DNA from: Halorhabdus salina
GTDB lineage: Archaea; Halobacteriota; Halobacteria; Halobacteriales; Haloarculaceae
Assembly: GCF_013839425.1 (NCBI RefSeq)
Contig: NZ_JACDNP010000005.1
Location: 124,001-188,000 of the forward strand
Length of the DNA: 64,000 nucleotides
Direction: 5' to 3'
Of the stretch, positions 51,967 to 60,834 are shown piece after piece. Below the pieces are notes generated by a model. The model was not told the DNA's origin. It ran no database searches and saw only the letters and a list, made by a program, of their open reading frames with translations. The position numbers and the translations under genes were made by a program. Every line of letters starts with the position of its first letter. Position 1 is the stretch's first letter.

Positions 51967-54717
51967 ATGGGTGGCCGAGACCTGCTGGCAGCCGTCGAGG
52001 AGCCGCTCGGATTTGATCCCGAGACGGTCTCAATCGACGACAGTGCCGTGCTGGAACTGTTCGAGCCCGCCGTCCAGGAGTGGTGGGTCGAGACGTTCGG
52101 CGAATTCGTCCCGGACAACGGCGGCTATTTTACCCCACCACAGAAAGAAGCGATTCCACTCATTCACGAGGGTGAGAACGCGCTGATCGCCGCGCCGACG
52201 GGCTCGGGCAAGACCCAGGCCAGCTTCGCAGCCATCGTCAACGAACTGTTTCAGCGCGACCGCACTGAAGGGCTCGACAATGCAGTGTACTGCCTGTATC
52301 TCTCCCCGCTGAAGAGCCTCGCCAACGACATCCACCGCAATCTTTCGGTTCCACTCAACGAAATCACCGCGAAACTCGACGAGCGCGGCGAGGATGTCGA
52401 GATTCGCCACGCGATCCGACACGGGGACACCTCCGATAGCGATCGGCAGGCGATGCTCGACGTGACGCCACACATCCTCAACACGACCCCGGAAACGCTC
52501 GCTATTCTCCTTAACTCGCCGAAATTCAAGCAGAAACTACAGACCGTCGAGTACGTCATCGTCGACGAGATTCACAGCCTCGCGGCGAACAAACGCGGCA
52601 CGCACTTATCAGTCTCGCTCGAACGGCTCGAAGCCATGGCCGAATCCTCGCCGACGCGGATCGGCTGTTCGGCGACGGTCGAGCCCCTTGACACCATGGC
52701 GGAGTTCCTCGTGGGACGGGAAGCACCCGGCGGCGAGCCACGGGAGTACGAACTCGTCGACGCCCGTTTCGCCCGCGAGTTCGACATCGAACTCACGACG
52801 CCGACGGACGACCTGATCCACACCCCCCAATCGACTGTCAACGACCGATTTTACGACCAGTTGCACGAGTTGATCCAGGAGCATACCAATACCCTGGTGT
52901 TCACCAACACGCGTTCGGGAGCCGAGCGCGTCTTACACAACCTCAGAGAGCGATTCGACGCCTACGGCGAGGACAACGCGGGCTGTCACCACGGTAGTCT
53001 CTCGAAAGACAAGCGTGAGGCCATCGAGTCCGATCTGAAATCCGGCGACCTCGACGTCGTGACGACTTCAACCAGTCTCGAACTCGGGATCGACATGCCC
53101 CACATCGACCTGGTGGTCCAGGTCGGCTCACCCAAGTCCGTTGCCGCACTCCTCCAGCGCGTCGGTCGGGCCGGGCATCAACTCGGCCAGACCGTCGAAG
53201 GCCGGGTCATTGCCCTCGATCGGGACGAACTCCTCGAGTGTGCCGTCATGCTCAAGAAGGCCCAAGAGGGATTCGTCGATCGCGTGTTCGTCCCGGAGAA
53301 TGCCCATGACGTCGTCGCCCAGCAGGTCTATGGCATGGCGATCAACGAGGTTCGACCCGAGACCGACGTGACGGGCATCCTTCGGCGGGCCTACCCGTAC
53401 CGGAACTACGGCGACGACGAGTGGGAACAGTTGGTCCGATATCTCACCGCAGATTACCCGGGAATGGAAGACGAAAACGTCTACGCAAAAATTTGGCGAG
53501 ACAAGAACGACCCGCCCGATGGTGAGTACCACTACGACGAGTTCCCGGTCGGTGAGCCGCTGATCGGCAAGCGGGGCCGCCTGGCGCGGGTCATCTACAT
53601 GACGAACATCGGCACGATCCCGGATTCGTTCACCTGTGACGTGCTTACCCGCGCTGACAGTGACTGGGTCGGCCAACTCGACGAGTCGTACCTGGACACG
53701 CTGGAGGCCGGCGACGTGTTCGTCCTGGGTGGCGAACGGTTCGAGTATCGCTACCGGCGGGGCTCGAAGGTCTACGTCGATCCGACGAGCGCTCGGCCGA
53801 CCGTTCCCTCGTGGTACTCCGAACGCCTGCCGCTGAGTTACGATCTGGGCCGGGAGATCCTGTCCTTCCAGCGCGAGTTACTCGATCGCCTCGACCGTGG
53901 TGGCCAGTCTGGGGCCCGCGTCTGGCTCCGGGAGTTTCCGGTTGACGAGCACAGCGTCCGGGCGATCGTCCAGATGTTCGACCAGCAGGTCCGCTACGCC
54001 GGCCCAGAGAGCGTCAGTACGGACGAGCGCCTCGTTATCGAGGAGGAACGTGACCGTGAGGCGTACGAACGTCGCTACTACGTCCACTCGAACTACGGGC
54101 GGCGGTTCAACGATGGACTCTCTCGATTGCTGGCCTATCACGTGGCTCAAGAGGCGACGGCGAACGTGAAAGTTGCCGTCGCCGACCACGGATTCACGCT
54201 CTCGATGCCGCTCAACAGAAAGGTCGACGTCACTGGAATTCTCGAATCGATCGACCCAGCGGACGTGCGTGCGGACTTGCGTGAAAGCCTCGATGGGACA
54301 GACTTGCTCGATCGATATTTCCGGATCAATGCGACGCGCTCGTTGATGATCCTCAAACGCTACAAGGGCTACGAGAAATCGGCCAGCGAACAGCAGGTCA
54401 ACAGCGAGATGTTGCTCGGGTTCGCCCAGGATCTCGATGGGTTCGCGGTGATCGAAGAGACCTATCGGGAGATTCTCGAAGACAAACTCAACGTCGATGC
54501 AATCGAAGCCGTTCTCGGTGCGGTCAGTGACGACGGGATCGATGTCGTTCATCATCGCGTCGACTCGCCGACCCCGAGAGCGTTCGGCCTGGCGACGCTA
54601 ATGGCAAGCGACGTGGTGCTCGCCGAAGACGAGTCCGCCGTCCTCAAGGAATTTCACGATCGCGTCCAGGAGGCCATTGGGGACGAACACGATGAAGAAG
54701 TGATCACCACGGACTGA
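51967..54717 (+). CDS. Lhr-type superfamily 2 ATP-dependent helicase
   Basis: This is a 916-aa helicase. Walker A is LIAAPTGSGKTQASFAAIVN near residue 75, the DExH box is VIVDEIHSLAANKRGTHLSV, motif III is GCSATVEPL, and motif VI is LQRVGRAGHQLGQT. The rest is the Lhr winged-helix and beta-sheet core region, ending near residue 860. Lhr proteins unwind DNA-RNA hybrids or branched DNA during repair. It is full length and convergent with the PIN-KH ATPase. A TATA-like box is not obvious. Confidence 0.94.
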   Translation: MGGRDLLAAVEEPLGFDPETVSIDDSAVLELFEPAVQEWWVETFGEFVPDNGGYFTPPQKEAIPLIHEGENALIAAPTGSGKTQASFAAIVNELFQRDRTEGLDNAVYCLYLSPLKSLANDIHRNLSVPLNEITAKLDERGEDVEIRHAIRHGDTSDSDRQAMLDVTPHILNTTPETLAILLNSPKFKQKLQTVEYVIVDEIHSLAANKRGTHLSVSLERLEAMAESSPTRIGCSATVEPLDTMAEFLVGREAPGGEPREYELVDARFAREFDIELTTPTDDLIHTPQSTVNDRFYDQLHELIQEHTNTLVFTNTRSGAERVLHNLRERFDAYGEDNAGCHHGSLSKDKREAIESDLKSGDLDVVTTSTSLELGIDMPHIDLVVQVGSPKSVAALLQRVGRAGHQLGQTVEGRVIALDRDELLECAVMLKKAQEGFVDRVFVPENAHDVVAQQVYGMAINEVRPETDVTGILRRAYPYRNYGDDEWEQLVRYLTADYPGMEDENVYAKIWRDKNDPPDGEYHYDEFPVGEPLIGKRGRLARVIYMTNIGTIPDSFTCDVLTRADSDWVGQLDESYLDTLEAGDVFVLGGERFEYRYRRGSKVYVDPTSARPTVPSWYSERLPLSYDLGREILSFQRELLDRLDRGGQSGARVWLREFPVDEHSVRAIVQMFDQQVRYAGPESVSTDERLVIEEERDREAYERRYYVHSNYGRRFNDGLSRLLAYHVAQEATANVKVAVADHGFTLSMPLNRKVDVTGILESIDPADVRADLRESLDGTDLLDRYFRINATRSLMILKRYKGYEKSASEQQVNSEMLLGFAQDLDGFAVIEETYREILEDKLNVDAIEAVLGAVSDDGIDVVHHRVDSPTPRAFGLATLMASDVVLAEDESAVLKEFHDRVQEAIGDEHDEEVITTD

Positions 54718-54749
54718 GTGCGTTCGTCGTCTGGCGGCCGTCGCCGTCT

Positions 54750-56603
54750 TCAGGACGGGACGACCGTAATCTGTCGACCGTGATCGATTGCGCGTTCCAG
54801 TTCTTCGGCGATAGCGCTCCCGCGGGAAACCTGCACTTCGCCGCCGCGACTGACCGTCGCCGTAAAGAGGTACTCGCTGTCAGCCCGTACTTCGACCGTC
54901 TCGCCGGCCAGCCCTTCGGCGGGAACGACCACGTGTCGAGACGTGATTTCGGGCGTGACTGTCCGGCCGGCTTGCCCGCCTGTACTGTCCGGAGAGCCAC
55001 CAGACGAATCCGATTGGCCCCCTTCCCGTTCGTCAAGCGTCCGGACGTCGATGTCGATGCCCAGGCGGTTCTCGACGTCTGTGATCCGCCCGCCGCCTTT
55101 GCCGATGACCTGGGAGATGTCGCGCTGTTCGACCCAGACGACCGCTCGGTCGCGCCCGCGGACCTCGACTTCGACGTGGCCTTCGGCGATCTTTCGGATC
55201 TCGCGTTCGACCTCCTGGCGCGCGATCCGGTCGACGCCGCTCTCGCTGCCCTCGTCGTCGCCGAGTGGCACGGTGACGACCTGTCGGTTGAAGGTGTAGA
55301 TTTCGTACTCCGGGACCCCCGTCTCGAAGTCCTCGATGACGATCACCGGCCGGGCGAGGTCTTCCTCCATGAGCCCTTCGGGGACCTTGACCTCCGTGTT
55401 GACGTCGTAGACGGTCTCGATCTGGCCGGCCTCGATGTAGACGACGGTGTCGACGACCTGGGGGATCATGCCCAGTTCGACCCGTCCGACGAGGCGCTGG
55501 AGGGCGTCGATCGCTCGCGTCGCGTGGACGACGCCGATCATGCCCACGCCGGCCAGGCGCATATCCGCGAACACCTCGAAGTCGTCGGTCTTGCGCACCT
55601 CGTCGTAGATGGTGTAATCGGGCCGGACCATCAACAGGGAGTCTGCGGTGCGTTCCATCGATCCTGCCAGTTCCGTGTACTGGGTGATCTCCGGGCCGAC
55701 CTGGAGGTCTCGGGGCTTCTCCATCGTCTTCACCGAGAAGTCCGAGTCAGCGAGAAAGCCCCCGACGGCCTGGGCGAACGTGGACTTCCCGGCCCCGGGC
55801 GCACCTGAGATCAGGACGCCGCGCTGGCGTTCGAGAAGTCGATCGCGCAACTCGTCGGCGTACTCGTAATCGTCCAGATCGGTCTGGACGATCGGGCGGA
55901 CGGCCGTGATCTCCAGGCCATCCGCAAAGGGCGGTCGAGCGATCGCAATGCGGTACTCCCGGAACTGGACGATCGTCATGCCTGGCTCGTCGATCTCGAT
56001 AAACCCGTCAGGGCTTGCGCGGGCGCTCTCTTCGATGTCGTGGGCGTACTCCTTGAGTTGGGCTTCGGACGAAATCTCCTCGCGGATCGCCTCGTAGTGC
56101 ATGTCGCCGATCTCCCCGCGCTTGGCCATCGGTTTCGCGCCGACTTTGAGGTGGACGCTCATCGTCGTCTCGTCGAAGAACGACTCGATTTCCAGGTTTT
56201 CGACATCCCGGCCGACTGGTTCGATGAAGACGACGTCGAGCCCCTTCGCGCGAGCGACCTCGCTCTGGACGACGTCGCTAGTAACTAAGGTCGAACCACG
56301 TTCATCGGCGAGATCGCGAATGAGTGCATCGACGTCACCTTCCTCAGCCGCGTGTTTCTCGGTGCGCTTGGGCCGGCGACCGATGTACTCGACGCTGACT
56401 GATCCTTCGTCGGCCAGGTCTGCCAGTCGCTGTAACTCTTCGAGTCCGTCCCAGCCGGTCTGTCGACCTTCGTTGGCCTGGGATTCAAGTTCGCCAACGA
56501 CGGCTTCGGGGACCGATATGGTGGCGTCGGCGAACTCCCCCTCGGCCACGCGATCGGACACCCGACCGTCGATAATAACGCTCGTGTCCGGTACGACGTT
56601 CAT
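54750..56603 (-). CDS. PIN-KH ATPase (PINc/VapC-like, type II secretion ATPase fold)
   Basis: This is a 617-aa protein. The N-terminal PIN domain starts NVVPDTSVIIDGRVSDRVAE, with acidic residues and LTTSD-like STLVTSDVVQ near residue 115. The central secretion-type ATPase has Walker A SGAPGAGKSTFAQAVGGFLA near 270 and DYTIYDEVRKTDDFEV as a Walker B region. A KH domain near 480-540 has VIGKGGGRITDVENRLGIDI. Archaeal homologues are thought to process RNA with ATP-driven threading. The ATG at MNVVPDTSV is preferred; 32 upstream codons are non-homologous. Confidence 0.9.
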   Translation of the reverse strand: MNVVPDTSVIIDGRVSDRVAEGEFADATISVPEAVVGELESQANEGRQTGWDGLEELQRLADLADEGSVSVEYIGRRPKRTEKHAAEEGDVDALIRDLADERGSTLVTSDVVQSEVARAKGLDVVFIEPVGRDVENLEIESFFDETTMSVHLKVGAKPMAKRGEIGDMHYEAIREEISSEAQLKEYAHDIEESARASPDGFIEIDEPGMTIVQFREYRIAIARPPFADGLEITAVRPIVQTDLDDYEYADELRDRLLERQRGVLISGAPGAGKSTFAQAVGGFLADSDFSVKTMEKPRDLQVGPEITQYTELAGSMERTADSLLMVRPDYTIYDEVRKTDDFEVFADMRLAGVGMIGVVHATRAIDALQRLVGRVELGMIPQVVDTVVYIEAGQIETVYDVNTEVKVPEGLMEEDLARPVIVIEDFETGVPEYEIYTFNRQVVTVPLGDDEGSESGVDRIARQEVEREIRKIAEGHVEVEVRGRDRAVVWVEQRDISQVIGKGGGRITDVENRLGIDIDVRTLDEREGGQSDSSGGSPDSTGGQAGRTVTPEITSRHVVVPAEGLAGETVEVRADSEYLFTATVSRGGEVQVSRGSAIAEELERAIDHGRQITVVPS

Positions 56604-56736
56604 GTCTGTGAATGGGATCCCAGCGCTGATAAACGCCCGCATCCGGCTCCTGTTTGGGTGGAGACACTCACCGACGGAACGCACGCAGCGGCCGTTCACC
56701 CAAGCGTTCTTGCCCGCGCCGATGGAATCGTAGACG

Positions 56737-57912
56737 ATGGCCCCGGATTACCGAGATCCCGACTGGCTGGCGGACCGACTCCGCGAGATCCTCGAGTTTT
56801 ACCATCCCGACGGCATCGACGACCGAGGCGGCTACATCGCCCAACTCGACGAGGAGACTGGCGCGATCTACGACGATAACTCGAAACACCTTGTCGCAAC
56901 TGCCCGATACGTCGTGAACTTCTGTCTTGGCGCCCGCTACGACGGTGCCGACCACTGGCTTGACGCCGCCGACCACGGCGTGAGGTTTCTCAGGAAGGAC
57001 CACTACGATCCTGACACTGGCGGGTACGACTGGCTCCTCGAAGGAACGGAGACGCTGGATCGCAGGCGCGTCTGCTACGGCCACGCGTTTGTCTTGCTGG
57101 CCTATGCCCGTGCCGTCGAGGCCGGGGTCGACGGTGCCGAATCCGATCTGGAAGCCACCTATGACCTCCTGCTCGATCGCTTTTGGGAGCCGGAACATAC
57201 CCTCTGTAAGAGCGAGTACGATGGCGACTTTGAGACGGCGTCAGACTATCGTGGACAGAACGCCAACATGCACACCTGCGAAGCGATGCTTGCCGCCCAC
57301 GAGGCGACCGGTGAGCAACGGTATCTCGACCGTGCCCGGGAGATCGGCCACGCGTTGACAGTCGAACTTGCGGCCGACCACGACGGCTACCTCTGGGAAC
57401 ACTACACCGACGAGTGGGACCACGACATGGACTACAACCGCGAGAAACCGGACGATCTCTTCCGGCCGTGGGGCTACCAGCCCGGCCATCACATCGAGTG
57501 GGCGAAACTGCTGGCAATACTTGATCGGTATGCCGATGTCGATTGGGCGATCGATCGGGCCCAAGCACTGTTCGATATTGCGATCGAGGACGGCTGGGAT
57601 GACGAATACGGTGGCTTCTACTACAATTTCGATCCTGACGGCGAGCCCATCGTCGAAGACAAGTACGGCTGGCCGGTCGCCGAAGGCATTGGGGCGGCCG
57701 CCGCACTGTCCGAACGGACCGGGAAAGCACGGTATCTGAACTGGTACGACCGGCTGTGGGAGTACGCCCAGACGAACCTGACTGCGCCGGATGGGAACTT
57801 CTACATCAAACTCACTCGCGAGAACGACCCATACCCGACAGAGGACGGGCCAACGGTCGAACCCGGGTACCACCCGATCGGCGCGTGCTTCGAGGGGCTT
57901 CGTTCGTTGTGA
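56737..57912 (+). CDS. AGE-family sugar epimerase/isomerase
   Basis: This 391-aa (alpha/alpha)6-barrel protein has NSKHLVATARYVVNFCLGAR, the signature RPWGYQPGHHIEWAKLLAIL with the catalytic histidine pair near residue 250, and a late His in GYHPIGACFEG. The family includes mannose isomerase, cellobiose epimerase and N-acylglucosamine 2-epimerase. The downstream sugar kinase favours a free hexose isomerase such as mannose to fructose. The ATG directly follows a stop-rich region. Confidence 0.88.
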   Translation: MAPDYRDPDWLADRLREILEFYHPDGIDDRGGYIAQLDEETGAIYDDNSKHLVATARYVVNFCLGARYDGADHWLDAADHGVRFLRKDHYDPDTGGYDWLLEGTETLDRRRVCYGHAFVLLAYARAVEAGVDGAESDLEATYDLLLDRFWEPEHTLCKSEYDGDFETASDYRGQNANMHTCEAMLAAHEATGEQRYLDRAREIGHALTVELAADHDGYLWEHYTDEWDHDMDYNREKPDDLFRPWGYQPGHHIEWAKLLAILDRYADVDWAIDRAQALFDIAIEDGWDDEYGGFYYNFDPDGEPIVEDKYGWPVAEGIGAAAALSERTGKARYLNWYDRLWEYAQTNLTAPDGNFYIKLTRENDPYPTEDGPTVEPGYHPIGACFEGLRSL

Positions 57913-57970
57913 ACCATTCTTCGAACCCGGGTGGATAGAAAGATAAGCGACGGCCTGCAAGGCCGCAACT

Positions 57971-58927
57971 ATGGCAGATCCAGACGCGCTCGTGGCCGGC
58001 GAAGCGTTGATCGACATGTTCCCGACGACCAGTGAGCGACTGGCTGACGTCGAACAGTTCAAGCGCCGGGCCGGCGGTGCGCCAGCGAACCTCGCCGTCG
58101 CGATGACTCGTCTTGATTCCACACCGTATCTTTGGACCAAACTCGGCGACGACCCGTTTGGCACCCATCTTGAAGATGTCCTGACTGAGCAGGGAGTGCC
58201 GGATCGGTTCCTGAACGTCGATCCGGCCCGCAAGACGGCACACACCCTGGTCGGGGACGATCCCGACGCCGATCAGTCGTTCGTCTTCTACAAGGAAGAT
58301 TCGGCGACGATGGCGATGGAGCCCGAGACCGTACCGGATGACGTGCTTACCGATCTGGCGTGGGTTCACTTTGGCGGCGTCATGCTGTGCGAAGAGCCGG
58401 CCCGGACGGCGATGCTTGATCTGGCCGACCGCGCGACTGATGCCGGTTGTACCGTCTCGTTCGATCCGAACACCCGATCAGATCTCTGGCCGGATCCCGA
58501 AAAAATAGGGCCGACGATGCGAGAAGCACTCGAACTCGCGGACGTACTCAAGACCGATCGTGAGGATCTGGCGTCAGTGCTATCCGATCCCGAAGCTGCC
58601 ATCAATGACGTCGCCAAGGAATTGACAACGGTTGGCCCGCACACGGTCTTGCTTACCCAGGGCAAAGCGGGTACCTACGCGCTGGCGACTGCGGACGCCC
58701 CGTGGGGACCGGCTGAGGCTGACGAGCCGGCCGTCGAGGTCGAAGCCGTTGACACGACTGGTGCTGGGGACGCGTTCACCGCTGGAGCGATCACGGGGCT
58801 GCTCGATGGGAAATCACTCGGAGCAACTGTCCGGTTTGCTAACGCCGTTGGAGCACTCACGACGACGGAAACCGGCGCGATGGCGCCACTTCCGACACGC
58901 GAGGCCGTCGAACAGCTGCTTGCGTAG
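57971..58927 (+). CDS. PfkB-family sugar kinase, probable fructokinase
   Basis: This is a 318-aa ribokinase-fold protein with the PfkB signatures. Near the N-terminus is FKRRAGGAPANLAVAMTRLD, and the C-terminal signature with catalytic Asp is VDTTGAGDAFTAGAITGLLD near residue 258. The N-terminus VAGEALIDMFP is typical of fructokinases. It probably phosphorylates fructose or a related ketose, feeding glycolysis. It lies 58 bases downstream of the AGE isomerase on the same strand. Confidence 0.9.
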   Translation: MADPDALVAGEALIDMFPTTSERLADVEQFKRRAGGAPANLAVAMTRLDSTPYLWTKLGDDPFGTHLEDVLTEQGVPDRFLNVDPARKTAHTLVGDDPDADQSFVFYKEDSATMAMEPETVPDDVLTDLAWVHFGGVMLCEEPARTAMLDLADRATDAGCTVSFDPNTRSDLWPDPEKIGPTMREALELADVLKTDREDLASVLSDPEAAINDVAKELTTVGPHTVLLTQGKAGTYALATADAPWGPAEADEPAVEVEAVDTTGAGDAFTAGAITGLLDGKSLGATVRFANAVGALTTTETGAMAPLPTREAVEQLLA

Positions 58928-59084
58928 GTCTTGACCACATCAACTACCCTAGACGAGAATCGATAGGAACTCGTCGAGACGAGCTTGCCACACCATTCAT
59001 ATAGCGGCATATAATTTACCAGTTAGTGGTCAAACAGGGCCTCCGAGATACTATCAAATTACTATCCATTTTGCTGATAGAAAT

Positions 59085-60125
59085 TCAACGCAGCTGGTAG
59101 ATATTCGCCTCGTAGACTGTTCGGACCCGATCGCCCCAGTCGTGGGTGTACGTGTCAATAATATCTTCGGCGACGTCGCCCCGAAGGTACTTCACGATAC
59201 CACGATCGCCGGTTCGATCCCGGAGATGAGTGGTGAAAAAGTGCCGGAAGTAGTGGGGCGTGACGTTTTGTTCGGCGTTTCTACCGCTGTCGTACCAGCC
59301 TCTGTCCTTCGCGCGACTGGTCACGATGTGATGGACCGCGTCAGTTGTCACGCGCTTTCCCCAGTTGTCGGCCGTACTGGTAAACAGCGGCTGTGCGTCT
59401 GAGAGCGGGTCCGGACGAATGTCGAGCCAGTCTTCGAGCGCCCTGGCTAGTTCCGTATCGACCGGAATCACTGTATCCCGGCGGCGTTTGTTGGATGCAG
59501 ACCGACGATCGCTGTTGACGACGGCACCGCGCTGGGGTTCGCTCGAAACGTACAGCGAGTCCGGCCGTTGATCGAGGTTCGGTCGAATCACTATGTCAGT
59601 ACGGGGGTCGTCCGCGAGATGCAAATCCCGCTGATCGAGATTACAGAGCTCGCCGACACGCATTCCTGTTTTTAATAGCGTGAGGATGAGTGCGTGTTCG
59701 AGTGGATGGCTCACGCTATCGACAAGTCCCCTCATATCGGCAATAGAGAGATCACGTCGTGCCGGGTCAGTGTCGATGCTCTCATCGAGTTCCTCCATGA
59801 CGATTGCCATCGGATTCGAATCGAAGACGCCAACCTGAGTCATGTAGGAATAGAATCGGTGGAGGTACGATGCGTACGTTGCGACGGTACTCTCGGCGCT
59901 GTCGTCACGTTGCTCGTGAATCCACGCCATGCAGTCCCGATGCGAGACCGTTTTGATACTGCCAGTCTTTGAATCCCCATCTTCCGTCAGAAACTGCTCG
60001 AAGTCCCGAAGGACACGCTCATAGGCGTCCTGAGTCCGGTCGCTTTTACCCTGGTAAGAAATATCTGTCAGGAAGTACTTGATGGGGTCTTCGACTGTCC
60101 CTGGATCGATGTTTGAACTACTCAT
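59085..60125 (-). CDS. Tyrosine recombinase/integrase
   Basis: This is a 346-aa recombinase. The N-terminal SAM-like core-binding domain (YFLTDISYQGKSDRTQDAYE) precedes the catalytic domain. Its active residues are visible: Arg in LKTGMRVGELCNLDQRDL near residue 157, His-x-x-Arg in PHYFRHFFTTHL near 291, and Tyr in DIIDTYTHDWG near 325. It is likely to act in site-specific recombination as a XerC/D-like protein. It is encoded four bases inside the end of a small partner gene. No bounded mobile element is seen around it. Confidence 0.92.
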   Translation of the reverse strand: MSSSNIDPGTVEDPIKYFLTDISYQGKSDRTQDAYERVLRDFEQFLTEDGDSKTGSIKTVSHRDCMAWIHEQRDDSAESTVATYASYLHRFYSYMTQVGVFDSNPMAIVMEELDESIDTDPARRDLSIADMRGLVDSVSHPLEHALILTLLKTGMRVGELCNLDQRDLHLADDPRTDIVIRPNLDQRPDSLYVSSEPQRGAVVNSDRRSASNKRRRDTVIPVDTELARALEDWLDIRPDPLSDAQPLFTSTADNWGKRVTTDAVHHIVTSRAKDRGWYDSGRNAEQNVTPHYFRHFFTTHLRDRTGDRGIVKYLRGDVAEDIIDTYTHDWGDRVRTVYEANIYQLR

Positions 60126-60523
60126 ACATCGACGAGGCGATAGCCGCCGTCACGACCACTGTACTTAACGACGTTTGCTTCTTGTAGTTCGTCCAGACTT
60201 TCTTCGATATCTTCTTCGAGGTCTCCGACTACTTCCGCAACTAACTGTTCCCACGTCAGTACCTGATGGGCCTCCAGCAATTGTCGAATCTGCTCGGTTA
60301 GCCCAATCTGGTTGCTACTGGACGGTTCCGAACGTGACTCAGACAGTGATTGTTCAGAGGGGTCTTCGTCCGAAAAGTATCGACGACCGGCCTGGACCAT
60401 GGTCCGGACGAATTCACTCTGGCTCATGTCGAGTTCGGCCGCGTGGTCCTGCCAGACCTCTTTTTGATACGCCGGGACGTACGTCTTTACAGATTTTCGA
60501 GACGTAGACGTGTTGTCGGCCAT
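60122..60523 (-). CDS. DUF5805-like small DNA-binding-like protein
   Basis: This is a 133-aa protein. Residues 10-55 read as a ribbon-helix-helix (KSVKTYVPAYQKEVWQDHAA, then MSQSEFVRTMVQAGRRYF). After a Ser/Glu-rich linker, the C-terminal part forms a winged-helix-like segment (LTEQIRQLLEAHQVLTWEQL). Overlap by ATGA with the recombinase start implies cotranslation and joint function, perhaps a recombination directionality factor or partition helper. The ATG giving MADNTSTSRK was chosen. The family name is from memory. Confidence 0.75.
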   Translation of the reverse strand: MADNTSTSRKSVKTYVPAYQKEVWQDHAAELDMSQSEFVRTMVQAGRRYFSDEDPSEQSLSESRSEPSSSNQIGLTEQIRQLLEAHQVLTWEQLVAEVVGDLEEDIEESLDELQEANVVKYSGRDGGYRLVDV

Positions 60524-60742
60524 CGTCGGGCGTTCAATTGCGGAGCCCTTCAAACTATCCATACAATCCCAGATAAGAGGAGTTATCCGTGAATCTGTTT
60601 CTAAAATAGCAGCCAGTGGGTGTACATTAGGTGGATATATGGACCCAATATTTGCCTCTGGTACCTATATTCCCAGATAAAGAATAGGCTGGTTGTAGAG
60701 TACAACTTCTATTCACGTTCATAGACAATAAGACACCCCGAT

Positions 60743-60832
60743 CGAGACGGTGGAGTCTCGGGTCCTCAACCCCTGGGATCGCGCCCCGGGATTGCCAATT
60801 CCCGGCGATATTCCAATATCGCGATTGCCCAA
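60743..60832. other. Cluster of hairpins upstream of the recombinase pair
   Basis: Three hairpins lie back to back: CGAGAC/GTCTCG (60743-60760), CCGGGA/TCCCGG (60786-60805) and GCGATATT-CC-AATATCGC (60805-60822). An outer pairing GGGATCGCG / CGCGATTGCCC can enclose the last two. This density is unlike the surrounding sequence. It could be a recombination target for the nearby tyrosine recombinase, or a structured RNA. No promoter is clear. Confidence 0.4.
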
Positions 60833-60834
60833 GA

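Noticed and set aside
59085-60523. Recombinase pair as part of an integrated virus or plasmid
   Set aside because: No att pair, structural, replication or toxin genes lie around it; both sides are ordinary genes or eroded sequence.
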